From: Candidatus Minthosoma equi
GTDB lineage: Bacteria > Bacteroidota > Bacteroidia > Bacteroidales > Bacteroidaceae
Reading direction: 5' to 3'
Assembly (NCBI GenBank): GCA_018064885.1
Contig: JAGHUI010000012.1
Coordinates: 1 to 38,267, forward strand
DNA: 38,267 bases
Position numbers and translations under genes: made by a program. The notes beneath the pieces are model-generated. The model saw only the letters and a program-made list of their open reading frames with translations. It was not told where the DNA came from and made no database searches. Of the stretch, positions 20,662 through 28,734 are shown piece by piece (the first letter of the stretch is position 1; every line of letters starts with the position of its first letter).

Positions 20662-23600
20662 TTAGTCTCTGTGTGAATTTAGCTCTCTCTGAGCGTTCTT
20701 CTCCATTACGCTGATGCGAGTTGTGCTGAGCTGCTCTTCTGCCTTGTGCTCTTTCCAGTACAGGTCGAGCTCACGCTGTGCTGCGAGCTTCTTGCGCTTG
20801 CGCTTTACGCCTACTGCTCCGAAGATGCAGAACATGGATGGAACGTAGATGAGGGTGAGGATTGTGGCTACGGTAAGACCGCCGATGACTGATACGCCGA
20901 GTGGACGCCACATCTCTGCTCCTACACCGTGGCTGACTGCCATTGGCACCATACCGAGGATTGTGGTGAGGGTTGTCATGAGGATAGGGCGCAGACGTGA
21001 GCGTGCTGCCATGACGGCTGAGCGGATGAGTCCGATGCCGCGCTCACGAAGGAGCTGGGTGTAGTCGATGAGCACGATACCGTTCTTCACTACAATACCG
21101 ATAAGCATGATGGCTCCGAGCATTGACATGATGTTGAGGTTTGTGCCTGTGAATACGAGCGAGAGGATGATACCTGATGCTGCGAATGGCACGGAGAGGA
21201 TGATGATGAACGGATATGTGAGTGACTCGAACTGTGCTGCCATTACGATGAACACGAGGATGATGATGAGGATGCCGAGTGTTCCGAGGTCACGGTTGGA
21301 GTCTTGCTGGTCTTCGTATGAACCGGCTACCTGTACGGTGATACCTGCTGGGATGTCGAGCTTGTCGTAGAAGGATTCTCCGAGTTCAACACCGTCTGAG
21401 AGGGCATAGCCATCGGCAAGCACTGCTGATACGGTGACGATACGCTGACGGTCTTTGCGCTCGATTGTTGGAGGGATGGCGCTCTCGCGAACTGTTGCTA
21501 CGTCTTTGATGCGAACCTGCTTGCCTGTTGCTGTAGGGATGATCATGTTCTCGATGCTCTCGATGCTCTGGCGTGCTGTTGGCTCGAAGCGTACCTTGAT
21601 GTCGTACTCTTCACCGTCTTCGCGATAGTATGACTGGAGGGAACCGTAGATGAGGTTGCGCACATAGCCTGCTGCTGCTGTGAGGGTGAGACCTTCCTTG
21701 GCGAGCTTGTCGCGGTCGAAGTCAACTACGATTTCTGGCTGGAAGTCAGAACGTGAGATGTTTGTCTGTGTGACCATCTCGTTCTCACGGAACATTTTTG
21801 CCATGTCTTCTGCTACGCGGCGTGTCTCGTCGAGATCGTATCCGTAAACCTCGAATGTTGCTGTTGACTGTCCACCCATTGCTGCGCCTTGCTGTCCGCC
21901 GAGGAGCACCTGGAACTTTGCGAGTTCTGGGATTGCCTTACAGTCGGCACGCATCTCGTCACAGATGGCTGCAAGTCCCTTGTCACGCTTGTTTGATGGC
22001 ACCATCATGATGTTGAAAGAGATGATGTGCGAACCGTTGTTCTGGAGGGATGCGAATGTGTTGTCGTCGCCTGCCTGACCTACGGTGAAGTTACATGACT
22101 GGAGGTCTTTGCCGTAGCGCTTCTGCCACTTTTCCACGAGTGTCTTGGCAAGTGCTTCTGCCTTTTCTACTCGGGTTCCTACAGGAAGCTCGAGTGTGAC
22201 ACCTACACGACCTGAGTCGTTCGTTGGGAAGAACTCGGACTTGATACCTATAATGGCTGCCAATGCTATAGATGCTGCGAAGAGTACTACGCAACCTGCA
22301 ATGACTGTCCAGCGGTGGCGCACGGACCAGTTGATTCGCTTCTCGTACCATTCATCAAGCTTGTCGAGCGAATGGCCGATAGGGCCGTAAATCTTCTTGA
22401 AGAGTGTGCTTTGCTTCTTCTTCAGCTTGAGCATCTGAGAACAGAGCATTGGGGTGAAGGAGAGGGCGCTGGTTGTGGAGATGGTCATGATGATACACAT
22501 CATCCAGCCGAGCTGCTTGAAGAGCACACCTGCCATACCGGTAACCATGGTGAGTGGGAAGAACACGGCAATCATGGTGAGGGTAGAGGCGATTACGGAG
22601 ATTGCCACCTCATTGGTTGCGTGGATGGCTGCCTGCTTAGGGTCGGAACCACGCTCGATATGTGTCGTGACATTCTCGAGCACCACAATGGCATCATCGA
22701 CGACGTTACCGATGGCGATGGAGAGACACGAGAGGGATATCATGTTGAGGGATCCTCCTGTCGCATACAGATAGATGAAGGATGCGATGAGGGACATTGG
22801 GATGGTGATGACGATGATCATCGTAGCACGCCAACGGCCGAGGAAGACGAACACAACGAGCGCTACGAAGATCATGGCGTACATGATGGTCTCTTCGAGT
22901 GAGCCGATTGTGTTGAGGATGTTGTCGGATGTGTTTACAATGATGCCGAGCTTAACATCGGATGGGAGGTTCTTCTGAAGCGTTGGGAGCGCAGACATGA
23001 CTTTGTTGGAAATCTCAACAGAGTTTGCTCCTGACTGTTTCTGAACGACGATAACGGCTCCCTGAACTCCGTTTGTGAAGGTCTTTTGTGCGCGTTCCTC
23101 AAGGGAGTCAACGATGCGTGCGACGTCGCGGAGATAGACGTTCACTCCGTTGTGTGAGCCAACTACGATGCCGAGCATCTGGCTTGGATCGTCAAACTCG
23201 CCTTCAACGCGGACGACGAATGTCTGTGAACCAACATCGACCGTACCGTTTGTGACGTTGCGGTTTTCGGCAGAGATGGCGCTTGCTACCTGGGCAGGGC
23301 TCAGATTGTATGCTTCCATCTTCTGTGGATCCATATAGACGTTGATTTCACGCTGTGGCGCACCTGAGATAGATACTGTACCCACACCATCGATACGTGC
23401 GATAGGGTTGGCTACGTTGTCATCAAGGATCTTGTAGAGTGCGCTTTGTGATTCCTCTGCCTGCACTGAGAGCAGGAGGATAGGAATCATATCTGTGGAG
23501 AACTTGAAGATGATTGGTTTCTGTGCTTCGGTAGGAAGAGCAGAGCTGACCATGTCAAGCTTGTCTCGCACGTTATTGGTGAGCACATCAATGTCGTAGC

Positions 23601-23892
23601 CGTACTCGAACTGGAGGGTTACGACTGAGATGTTTTCCTTTGAGCTACTGGTGATGTGCTTGAGGTGCTCTACGGAGTTGAGCGTGTTCTCAAGCGGACG
23701 AGTGACATTGTTCTCGATATCCTCGGCAGATGCTCCTGTATAGTAGGTCATCACCATGATTGTGTTCGTATCGATATCTGGGTAGAGGTCGATAGGAAGC
23801 TTAATCAGGGAGAAGACACCCAGAATGATCACTGCGAGGAAGCAGAGGCTCGTCATAATCGGTCTTTTGACCGCGCCTTCGTATATTGACAT
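20662..23892 (-). CDS. RND efflux pump, inner-membrane transporter (AcrB family)
   Basis: The 1076-aa protein is a full-length hydrophobe/amphiphile efflux transporter. It has the N-terminal membrane helix after the start (SLCFLAVIILGVFSLIKLPI), two large periplasmic loops, and twelve expected membrane segments in two repeats. The proton-relay residues are present: VVDDAIVVLENV (about residue 398, AcrB D407/D408) and VVKNGIVLIDY (K about 936, AcrB K940), so it is proton-driven. Heavy-metal pump signatures are not seen; substrates are likely drugs, bile salts or lipophilic compounds (inference). The start overlaps no upstream gene and lies 20 bp after the adaptor gene. The C-terminus has a long charged tail (about 35 residues). 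Confidence 0.94.
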   Translation of the reverse strand: MSIYEGAVKRPIMTSLCFLAVIILGVFSLIKLPIDLYPDIDTNTIMVMTYYTGASAEDIENNVTRPLENTLNSVEHLKHITSSSKENISVVTLQFEYGYDIDVLTNNVRDKLDMVSSALPTEAQKPIIFKFSTDMIPILLLSVQAEESQSALYKILDDNVANPIARIDGVGTVSISGAPQREINVYMDPQKMEAYNLSPAQVASAISAENRNVTNGTVDVGSQTFVVRVEGEFDDPSQMLGIVVGSHNGVNVYLRDVARIVDSLEERAQKTFTNGVQGAVIVVQKQSGANSVEISNKVMSALPTLQKNLPSDVKLGIIVNTSDNILNTIGSLEETIMYAMIFVALVVFVFLGRWRATMIIVITIPMSLIASFIYLYATGGSLNMISLSCLSIAIGNVVDDAIVVLENVTTHIERGSDPKQAAIHATNEVAISVIASTLTMIAVFFPLTMVTGMAGVLFKQLGWMMCIIMTISTTSALSFTPMLCSQMLKLKKKQSTLFKKIYGPIGHSLDKLDEWYEKRINWSVRHRWTVIAGCVVLFAASIALAAIIGIKSEFFPTNDSGRVGVTLELPVGTRVEKAEALAKTLVEKWQKRYGKDLQSCNFTVGQAGDDNTFASLQNNGSHIISFNIMMVPSNKRDKGLAAICDEMRADCKAIPELAKFQVLLGGQQGAAMGGQSTATFEVYGYDLDETRRVAEDMAKMFRENEMVTQTNISRSDFQPEIVVDFDRDKLAKEGLTLTAAAGYVRNLIYGSLQSYYREDGEEYDIKVRFEPTARQSIESIENMIIPTATGKQVRIKDVATVRESAIPPTIERKDRQRIVTVSAVLADGYALSDGVELGESFYDKLDIPAGITVQVAGSYEDQQDSNRDLGTLGILIIILVFIVMAAQFESLTYPFIIILSVPFAASGIILSLVFTGTNLNIMSMLGAIMLIGIVVKNGIVLIDYTQLLRERGIGLIRSAVMAARSRLRPILMTTLTTILGMVPMAVSHGVGAEMWRPLGVSVIGGLTVATILTLIYVPSMFCIFGAVGVKRKRKKLAAQRELDLYWKEHKAEEQLSTTRISVMEKNAQRELNSHRD

Positions 23893-23912
23893 TTGATTTT
23901 CTGTTTTGTTGA

Positions 23913-24926
23913 TTACTTAACCACTTCTACTTCTTTACCATTAGCAAGACGGCTCTGACCTGCAATGACTACGTCGTCGCCAGGGTTGACACCGCTGAGG
24001 ATTTCGTATTTGTTGCCCAAGAGCTTGCCGAGCTGTACCTTCTGGTAGGTAACCTTGCCGTTCTTGTAAACGTAAACGTAACGGTCGCCTGCACCAATCT
24101 GCTTTACGAGTGCCTCGTCTGGAACGAGTACGTGGTTCTTGTCGCCGAAGTTGACTGTTGCACGTGCGAACATACCTGGACGAACCTTCTGGCTTGAGTT
24201 GCTGATAGTGACTTCAACAGGGAAGGTATGTGTTGCCTCGTCGATAGTAGGGTAAACGATAGTTACTTTTCCGCTGAATGCTTCGTCTTCGTAAGCGTCG
24301 AGGGTGATGTCAACGTTCATGCCCTTGCTGATGAGCTTGTAGTAGTTCTCTGAGATGTTGATGAGAAGCTTGACTGGGTTTGTCTGCTCAACTGTGAGTA
24401 CAGGAACTCCGCCTGCGTACATGTCGCCGCTGTCGTAGTTGCGTGCTGTAACGACACCGTTGATAGGGGAGAGAAGCTGTGTGTTTACAGAGAGCTGCTT
24501 GAGCTGAGTAGAGAGAATGTCGAGCTGCATCTTTGCATTGTCGTATTCTGCCTTGCTTGCACCGCCTACCTGATAGAGTGATTCTGTGCGCTTGAACTCA
24601 ATCTTCTGGTTCTCGAGCTGGAGCTTCAACTGCTGGAGGTTGCTTGCGTCGAGCTGAACGAGCACCTGTCCTTTGTGAACGTAGTCGCCTACCTCAACGT
24701 AGATCTTCTCGATACGGAAAGGTGTGTTTGGAGAGATGTTGTTCTTCACATCGCTCTCAACTGTTGCTGTGTAAGTCTCTGTCTGAGGAATGTCCTCGCT
24801 TGTTGCCTTTGCAATCTTTACCTGTGGCTTCTGATCTGCCATTGTTGTTGCTTCCTTCTCCTTGTTGCTGCAAGATACTGCGAGAAGTGCAAGGATAGCA
24901 AGTGATAATGTCTGTATGTATTTCAT
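23913..24926 (-). CDS. RND efflux periplasmic adaptor (membrane fusion protein), lipoprotein
   Basis: This 337-aa adaptor links the pump to the outer-membrane channel. It starts with a lipoprotein signal (LLAVSC, Cys at residue 19) and so is anchored in the membrane. The lipoyl/barrel-sandwich halves (VEVGDYVHKGQVLVQLDASN and LSPINGVVTARNYDSGDMYA) flank a helical hairpin (NLQQLKLQLENQKIEFKRTE and on). A beta-barrel and a membrane-proximal domain (ITLDAYEDEAFSGKV, RPGMFARATVNFG) complete the family layout. The gene is second in the leftward operon, 46 bp after the channel gene and 20 bp before the pump gene. Confidence 0.93.
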   Translation of the reverse strand: MKYIQTLSLAILALLAVSCSNKEKEATTMADQKPQVKIAKATSEDIPQTETYTATVESDVKNNISPNTPFRIEKIYVEVGDYVHKGQVLVQLDASNLQQLKLQLENQKIEFKRTESLYQVGGASKAEYDNAKMQLDILSTQLKQLSVNTQLLSPINGVVTARNYDSGDMYAGGVPVLTVEQTNPVKLLINISENYYKLISKGMNVDITLDAYEDEAFSGKVTIVYPTIDEATHTFPVEVTISNSSQKVRPGMFARATVNFGDKNHVLVPDEALVKQIGAGDRYVYVYKNGKVTYQKVQLGKLLGNKYEILSGVNPGDDVVIAGQSRLANGKEVEVVK

Positions 24927-24972
24927 AAACTAATTATTTACTGAAGTATGTTTCTCTTTGCCTGAAATATCT

Positions 24973-26322
24973 TTACTTGAGATATGTTTCGCGACCAAGT
25001 GTGTAGTCAAGGTCTGCCTTGTTCTTGAGATAGTCGTAAATTGACTGAACGTATGTGAGTTCTGCCTGTGTGAGTGCTGTCTCGCTCTGGTTGAGTTCGA
25101 GGATTGTGCCGCGGCCCACTTCATAGCGCTTGCTTGAGATTGAAACGGCTTTGCCTGCCTGCTTCACAGCTTCTGCGTTGCTTTCAACCTGTGCGATTGT
25201 AGATGCCATATTTTGTTTGTAGCTCTGAACTTCCATGTTGAGCTGGCGCTGTGTGTTAAGACGAGTGTCTTCGAGCTGTGCAAGCAGGATGCGGTTTGTC
25301 TTGAGCTTTGTCCAGTTGCTTGCATGGAAGATTGGCACGTTGACAGCTACGGCAAGAGTTGATGATGGTGAGTAGCTGTAGCCAAACACGTTCCAGTTTT
25401 TGTTTGAGTATGATGAATACTGACCTGTGAGCTGGAGTGCTACGGTTGGCATGAAGTTCGTCATGAGGACTTTGCGGGTGCGCTCAAGGATTGTGCGGTT
25501 CATGTCGAGCTGACGGAGTGCTGAGTTGTCTGAAAGCACTTCTTCGTTCGCAATGTTAGGAAGAACGAGGCTTCCTTCGTATGCCTTGAGTGAATCGTTG
25601 ATGTTGATGTCGATGTCTGGTGTTATGCCCATGAGAACCTTGAGCTGGAGCATAGCGAGGTTAAGACCTGTCTTTGTGCTGACAACATTTGAGTTCATGG
25701 CGCGCATCTGAACTTCTGCGCTGATCTTGTCGTATTCGCTTACGGAGCCAACCTGATACTTGTTGTTCACCACCTCGAAGTTCTGCGAGCTTGTCTTGTA
25801 GCTCTTCTGCATCACTTCGTAAGAATCCTGTGCCAAGAGAGCTGCATAGTATGCCTTTGTAACTTCCTTGATGAGGCCGAGCTTAGAGCTGCGTGACTTC
25901 TCTTGAGCAAGCTTGATGTCTTCCTTTGTAAGTTTCATATTCTGGTAAACAGTTGGAGCGAACACAGGAAGAGCGAGGTTGAGAGCACCTGTTGCTGTTG
26001 TAGAACCGTCGAAACCCATTTTGAATTCACCCATGGCAGTTTTGATGGCTGCTACCTGAATGCTGTGAGAGAGTGAGAGATTGGCATCGAGGGTAGGTAG
26101 GAGAGCTTGCCAAGCTTCCTTGTCGGCAATTTTCTTCAGCTCGATGTCTTTGTCTGCGACTTTGATCGTCGGATTTTCGGCGAGAGCAATCTCAATCGCC
26201 TGAGCAAGCGTGAGGTTCATCGTGCCGACTGATGCGCCTCCTTGCTCTTGTGCCTTCATTCCGAGAGTGCTTGCTATCAGCATTCCGAGGCACATCATGA
26301 GTTTTCTGCTTCTGATTTTCAC
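24973..26322 (-). CDS. TolC family outer-membrane efflux protein
   Basis: The 449-aa precursor has a signal peptide ending near MKAQEQ. Two repeats of the TolC helix-barrel fold follow, opened by MNLTLAQAIEIALAENPTIK and a second block (NSALRQLDMNRTILERTRKV). The C-terminal signature VGRGTILELNQSETALTQAE, with SIYDYLKNKADLDYTLG, is characteristic of these channels. It is the first gene of the operon and is preceded by a -7 box on the minus strand at 26385-26392. The product would form the outer-membrane exit duct for the adaptor and pump. Confidence 0.93.
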   Translation of the reverse strand: MKIRSRKLMMCLGMLIASTLGMKAQEQGGASVGTMNLTLAQAIEIALAENPTIKVADKDIELKKIADKEAWQALLPTLDANLSLSHSIQVAAIKTAMGEFKMGFDGSTTATGALNLALPVFAPTVYQNMKLTKEDIKLAQEKSRSSKLGLIKEVTKAYYAALLAQDSYEVMQKSYKTSSQNFEVVNNKYQVGSVSEYDKISAEVQMRAMNSNVVSTKTGLNLAMLQLKVLMGITPDIDININDSLKAYEGSLVLPNIANEEVLSDNSALRQLDMNRTILERTRKVLMTNFMPTVALQLTGQYSSYSNKNWNVFGYSYSPSSTLAVAVNVPIFHASNWTKLKTNRILLAQLEDTRLNTQRQLNMEVQSYKQNMASTIAQVESNAEAVKQAGKAVSISSKRYEVGRGTILELNQSETALTQAELTYVQSIYDYLKNKADLDYTLGRETYLK

Positions 26323-26384
26323 TTATATTTGCGTTTTATTTTATTTATCGTTATTTTTCCTGAAAATTTCATTCAAATCAAGTG

Positions 26385-26392
26385 CAAAGTTA
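26385..26392 (-). promoter_or_regulatory. -7 box (TAACTTTG) of the efflux operon
   Basis: On the minus strand TAACTTTG fits TAnnTTTG, 62 bp before the start of the TolC gene. No TTTG is present at the -33 spacing. The 583-bp gap 26323-26905 otherwise holds only A/T-rich sequence, the orphan promoter and leader at 26684, and two hairpins. Confidence 0.55.
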
Positions 26393-26660
26393 GTTCTTTT
26401 TTTCCTATTGTAAGACTTTAATTAACACATATTATAATAATAGCTATAATTTGGGATAGCACAAACGACATTTAGAACTATTTTATGTCGAAAATAATAA
26501 GGAAATAATGTCATTTGTAGTCAATTAGATAAATGAATAGCTATATAAGGCAATCGATTATTGCCTTTGCTGATAGAAAAAAAGAGGTCATGAAATAGCT
26601 GAAAATGTCAATTTTTCGTGGTGTGTACGAGCACACATGTTTTCAAACATACAATTTGAG

Positions 26661-26691
26661 TTGTTCAGGAATACTAAAGTTTGTACCTTTG
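26661..26691 (+). promoter_or_regulatory. orphan promoter (TTG-20 bp-TACCTTTG)
   Basis: The -7 box TACCTTTG (26684-26691) has a partial -33 box (TTG at 26661-26663) 20 bp upstream. There is no coding sequence behind it on the plus strand; the next gene lies on the other strand. Confidence 0.6.
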
Positions 26692-26697
26692 CATATC

Positions 26698-26784
26698 CTA
26701 AAAACAATCTTTTTACCTTAAAAAAAATTAATACTTATTGAGACAGAAAGCGTTGATCGTGATGATTAGCGCTTTTTCTTTTTT
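26698..26784 (+). ncRNA. candidate small RNA between promoter and terminator
   Basis: The transcript expected from the -7 box at 26684 would run about 85 nt to a hairpin (stem AAAGCGTTGATC against GATTAGCGCTTT, 26747-26775, two G-T pairs, 5-base loop) followed by TTCTTTTTT. The intervening sequence is A/T-rich with no start codon in a useful frame. The family is unknown. An attenuated leader that has lost its gene is an alternative. Confidence 0.45.
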
Positions 26785-26833
26785 CGGGGGGGTGGAAGTG
26801 TAAAAAAACAAGGTGGCAAGCAATGGAATAAAC

Positions 26834-26878
26834 AAAGCAAGGGAACATCCTGCGATGCTCCCTTTGCTTTTATTTTAA
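26834..26878. terminator. hairpin terminator behind the phosphohexomutase gene
   Basis: The arms AAAGCAAGGGAACATC and GATGCTCCCTTTGCTTT pair with one bulge and one mismatch around a short loop. T-rich sequence follows on the plus strand and GTTTATT on the minus strand. It would stop leftward transcripts of the gene at 26906 and rightward ones from 26684. Confidence 0.7.
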
Positions 26879-26905
26879 TGATTTAATGTGCCGAGTTTTC
26901 TCGTT

Positions 26906-28639
26906 TTAGATCTTGAGGTCTGCCTTGATAGCTGCAACCTTTTCCTTTGCTGTAGCAACTGCTGAGTCGTAGCACTTAGGACATCCCATTTCGCCCTTAA
27001 CCTCAACGTAGAACTTGATCTTAGGCTCTGTACCAGAAGGACGAACAGAAATCTTTGTTCCGTCAGCTGTGAACCACTGGAGAACGTTGCTTGTTGCTGG
27101 CATGTCGAGTGCTGATTCTGCATCGTCCTTAACCATCTTGAGAGTCTTGTAGTCCTTAACGCAAACTACAGGGCTTCCGCCAAGAGTTGTAGGAGGTGTA
27201 GCACGGAAATCTTCCATCATCTGCTTGATCTCGTCTGCACCTGACTTACCAGGCTTAGTAACAGAGATAGCATCCTGATAAGCGAAGCCGTAGTCAAGGT
27301 AGATCTTCATGAGGAGGTCGTAGAGAGTCATGCCGTTGTCCTTAGCCCATGCAGCAACCTCACAGATGAGACAGATAGAAGCTGGAGCATCCTTATCACG
27401 AACCTTGTCGTATGGGAGGTAGCCGAATGATTCCTCACCACCGCCGATGTATTTCTGCTTGCCTTCAGAGATAGCGATTTCACGAGCAATCCACTTGAAG
27501 CCAGTGTAGCAGTCGCGGATTTCCACGTTGTTCTTCTTTGCAATCTCAACGATGGCTTCAGTAGTAACGATTGTCTTAACCATGAAGTCTGTAGAGTTGA
27601 GAAGACCGAGCTTCTTCTTGTTCTCGATGATGTAGTATGAGAGCATGAGAGCTGTCTGGTTACCGTTGAGGATGCACCATTCGCCCTTAGGATCGCGGCA
27701 AACAATAGCGAGGCGGTCAGCATCAGGGTCAGTAGCAACAACGAGGTCAGCATTGAGCTTTGTGCCAAGCTTCATACCGAGAGTCATAGCCTCAGCATTC
27801 TCTGGGTTTGGAGAAACGACAGTAGGGAAGTTACCGTCAATTACCATCTGCTCAGGAACTACGTTGATGTTCTGGAATCCCCAAGAACGGAGACAGAGAG
27901 GAACGATAACGCGACCTGTTCCGTGCATAGCAGAATAAACGATGTTGAGATCCTTCTGGCGATTGATAACCTCCTGATCAACGAGAGCTTCGTGAACTGC
28001 CTGCATGTAGTCATAGTCCATTTCGCCACCGATAATCTTGATGAGATCTGGGTTTGGCTCAAACTTAACGTCATCGATAGTAACCTTGTTTACTTCGTCG
28101 ATGATGCCAGTATCGTGTGGAGCAAGCACCTGAGCACCATCTGCCCAATATGCCTTGTAACCATTGTATTCGCGTGGGTTGTGAGATGCTGTCACGTTAA
28201 CACCTGCCTGTGCGCCGAGCTGACGGATAGCGAAAGAGATTTCTGGAGTAGGGCGGAGGCTCTCGAAGAGATAAGCCTTGATGCCGTTAGCAGAGAAGAT
28301 AGCAGCAACAGTTTCAGCAAACATGCGGCCATTGTTGCGGCAGTCGTGACCAACAACAACAGCTGGCTGAATGTCTGGGAAAGCCTTATTGATGTAGTTA
28401 GCAAAACCCTGAGTAGCCATACCGACGATGTACTTGTTCATGCGGTTTGTACCAACACCCATGATACCGCGGAGACCGCCAGTACCAAATTCGAGGTTCT
28501 GATAGAATGCGTCGATGAGAGCAGACTTATCCTCTGCTTCGAGCATAGCCTTTACTTCTGCCTGAGTTTCTGCATCAAATGCAGGAGAGAGCCACTTCTG
28601 TGCCTCATTCTCACAATACTTAATAAGTTCTTGATCCAT
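26906..28639 (-). CDS. phosphoglucomutase/phosphomannomutase (phospho-sugar mutase)
   Basis: The enzyme interconverts hexose 1- and 6-phosphates in the cytoplasm, feeding glycolysis, glycogen and sugar-nucleotide synthesis. The 577-aa length is usual for the long bacterial group. All four active-site parts are intact: the phosphoserine loop TASHNPREYNGYK (S152), the metal-binding DPDADR (D304, D306, D308), the sugar-binding GGGEESFGY (E402 to S404), and the phosphate-binding RPSGTEPKIKFY near residue 545. The N-terminal FGTGGLRGIMGVGTNRMN is also typical. It is a single gene with its own -7 box and terminator. Which sugar is preferred cannot be told from the sequence. Confidence 0.94.
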   Translation of the reverse strand: MDQELIKYCENEAQKWLSPAFDAETQAEVKAMLEAEDKSALIDAFYQNLEFGTGGLRGIMGVGTNRMNKYIVGMATQGFANYINKAFPDIQPAVVVGHDCRNNGRMFAETVAAIFSANGIKAYLFESLRPTPEISFAIRQLGAQAGVNVTASHNPREYNGYKAYWADGAQVLAPHDTGIIDEVNKVTIDDVKFEPNPDLIKIIGGEMDYDYMQAVHEALVDQEVINRQKDLNIVYSAMHGTGRVIVPLCLRSWGFQNINVVPEQMVIDGNFPTVVSPNPENAEAMTLGMKLGTKLNADLVVATDPDADRLAIVCRDPKGEWCILNGNQTALMLSYYIIENKKKLGLLNSTDFMVKTIVTTEAIVEIAKKNNVEIRDCYTGFKWIAREIAISEGKQKYIGGGEESFGYLPYDKVRDKDAPASICLICEVAAWAKDNGMTLYDLLMKIYLDYGFAYQDAISVTKPGKSGADEIKQMMEDFRATPPTTLGGSPVVCVKDYKTLKMVKDDAESALDMPATSNVLQWFTADGTKISVRPSGTEPKIKFYVEVKGEMGCPKCYDSAVATAKEKVAAIKADLKI

Positions 28640-28680
28640 GATATTATCTTTTTTATTTATGTATAATGATTTTCTTCTTG

Positions 28681-28688
28681 CAAATATA
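28681..28688 (-). promoter_or_regulatory. -7 box (TATATTTG) of the phosphohexomutase gene
   Basis: On the minus strand TATATTTG lies 42 bp before the start codon at 28639 and directly behind the terminator of the upstream gene. Confidence 0.6.
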
Positions 28689-28691
28689 AAA

Positions 28692-28722
28692 CAAAAATCC
28701 GAAAGCGGTTGTATGCTTTCGG
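28692..28722 (-). terminator. terminator of the GH2 gene
   Basis: On the minus strand CCGAAAGC and GCTTTCGG form a perfect 8-bp stem with an 8-base loop, followed by ATTTTTG. It lies 13 bp after the stop codon of the gene ending at 28735. Confidence 0.85.
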
Positions 28723-28734
28723 ACTTTTTTTCAA

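Noticed and set aside
22315-22902. 195-aa plus-strand frame opposite the RND pump gene
   Set aside because: Its His/Asp/Gly-rich composition comes from reading the reverse complement of a membrane protein gene.
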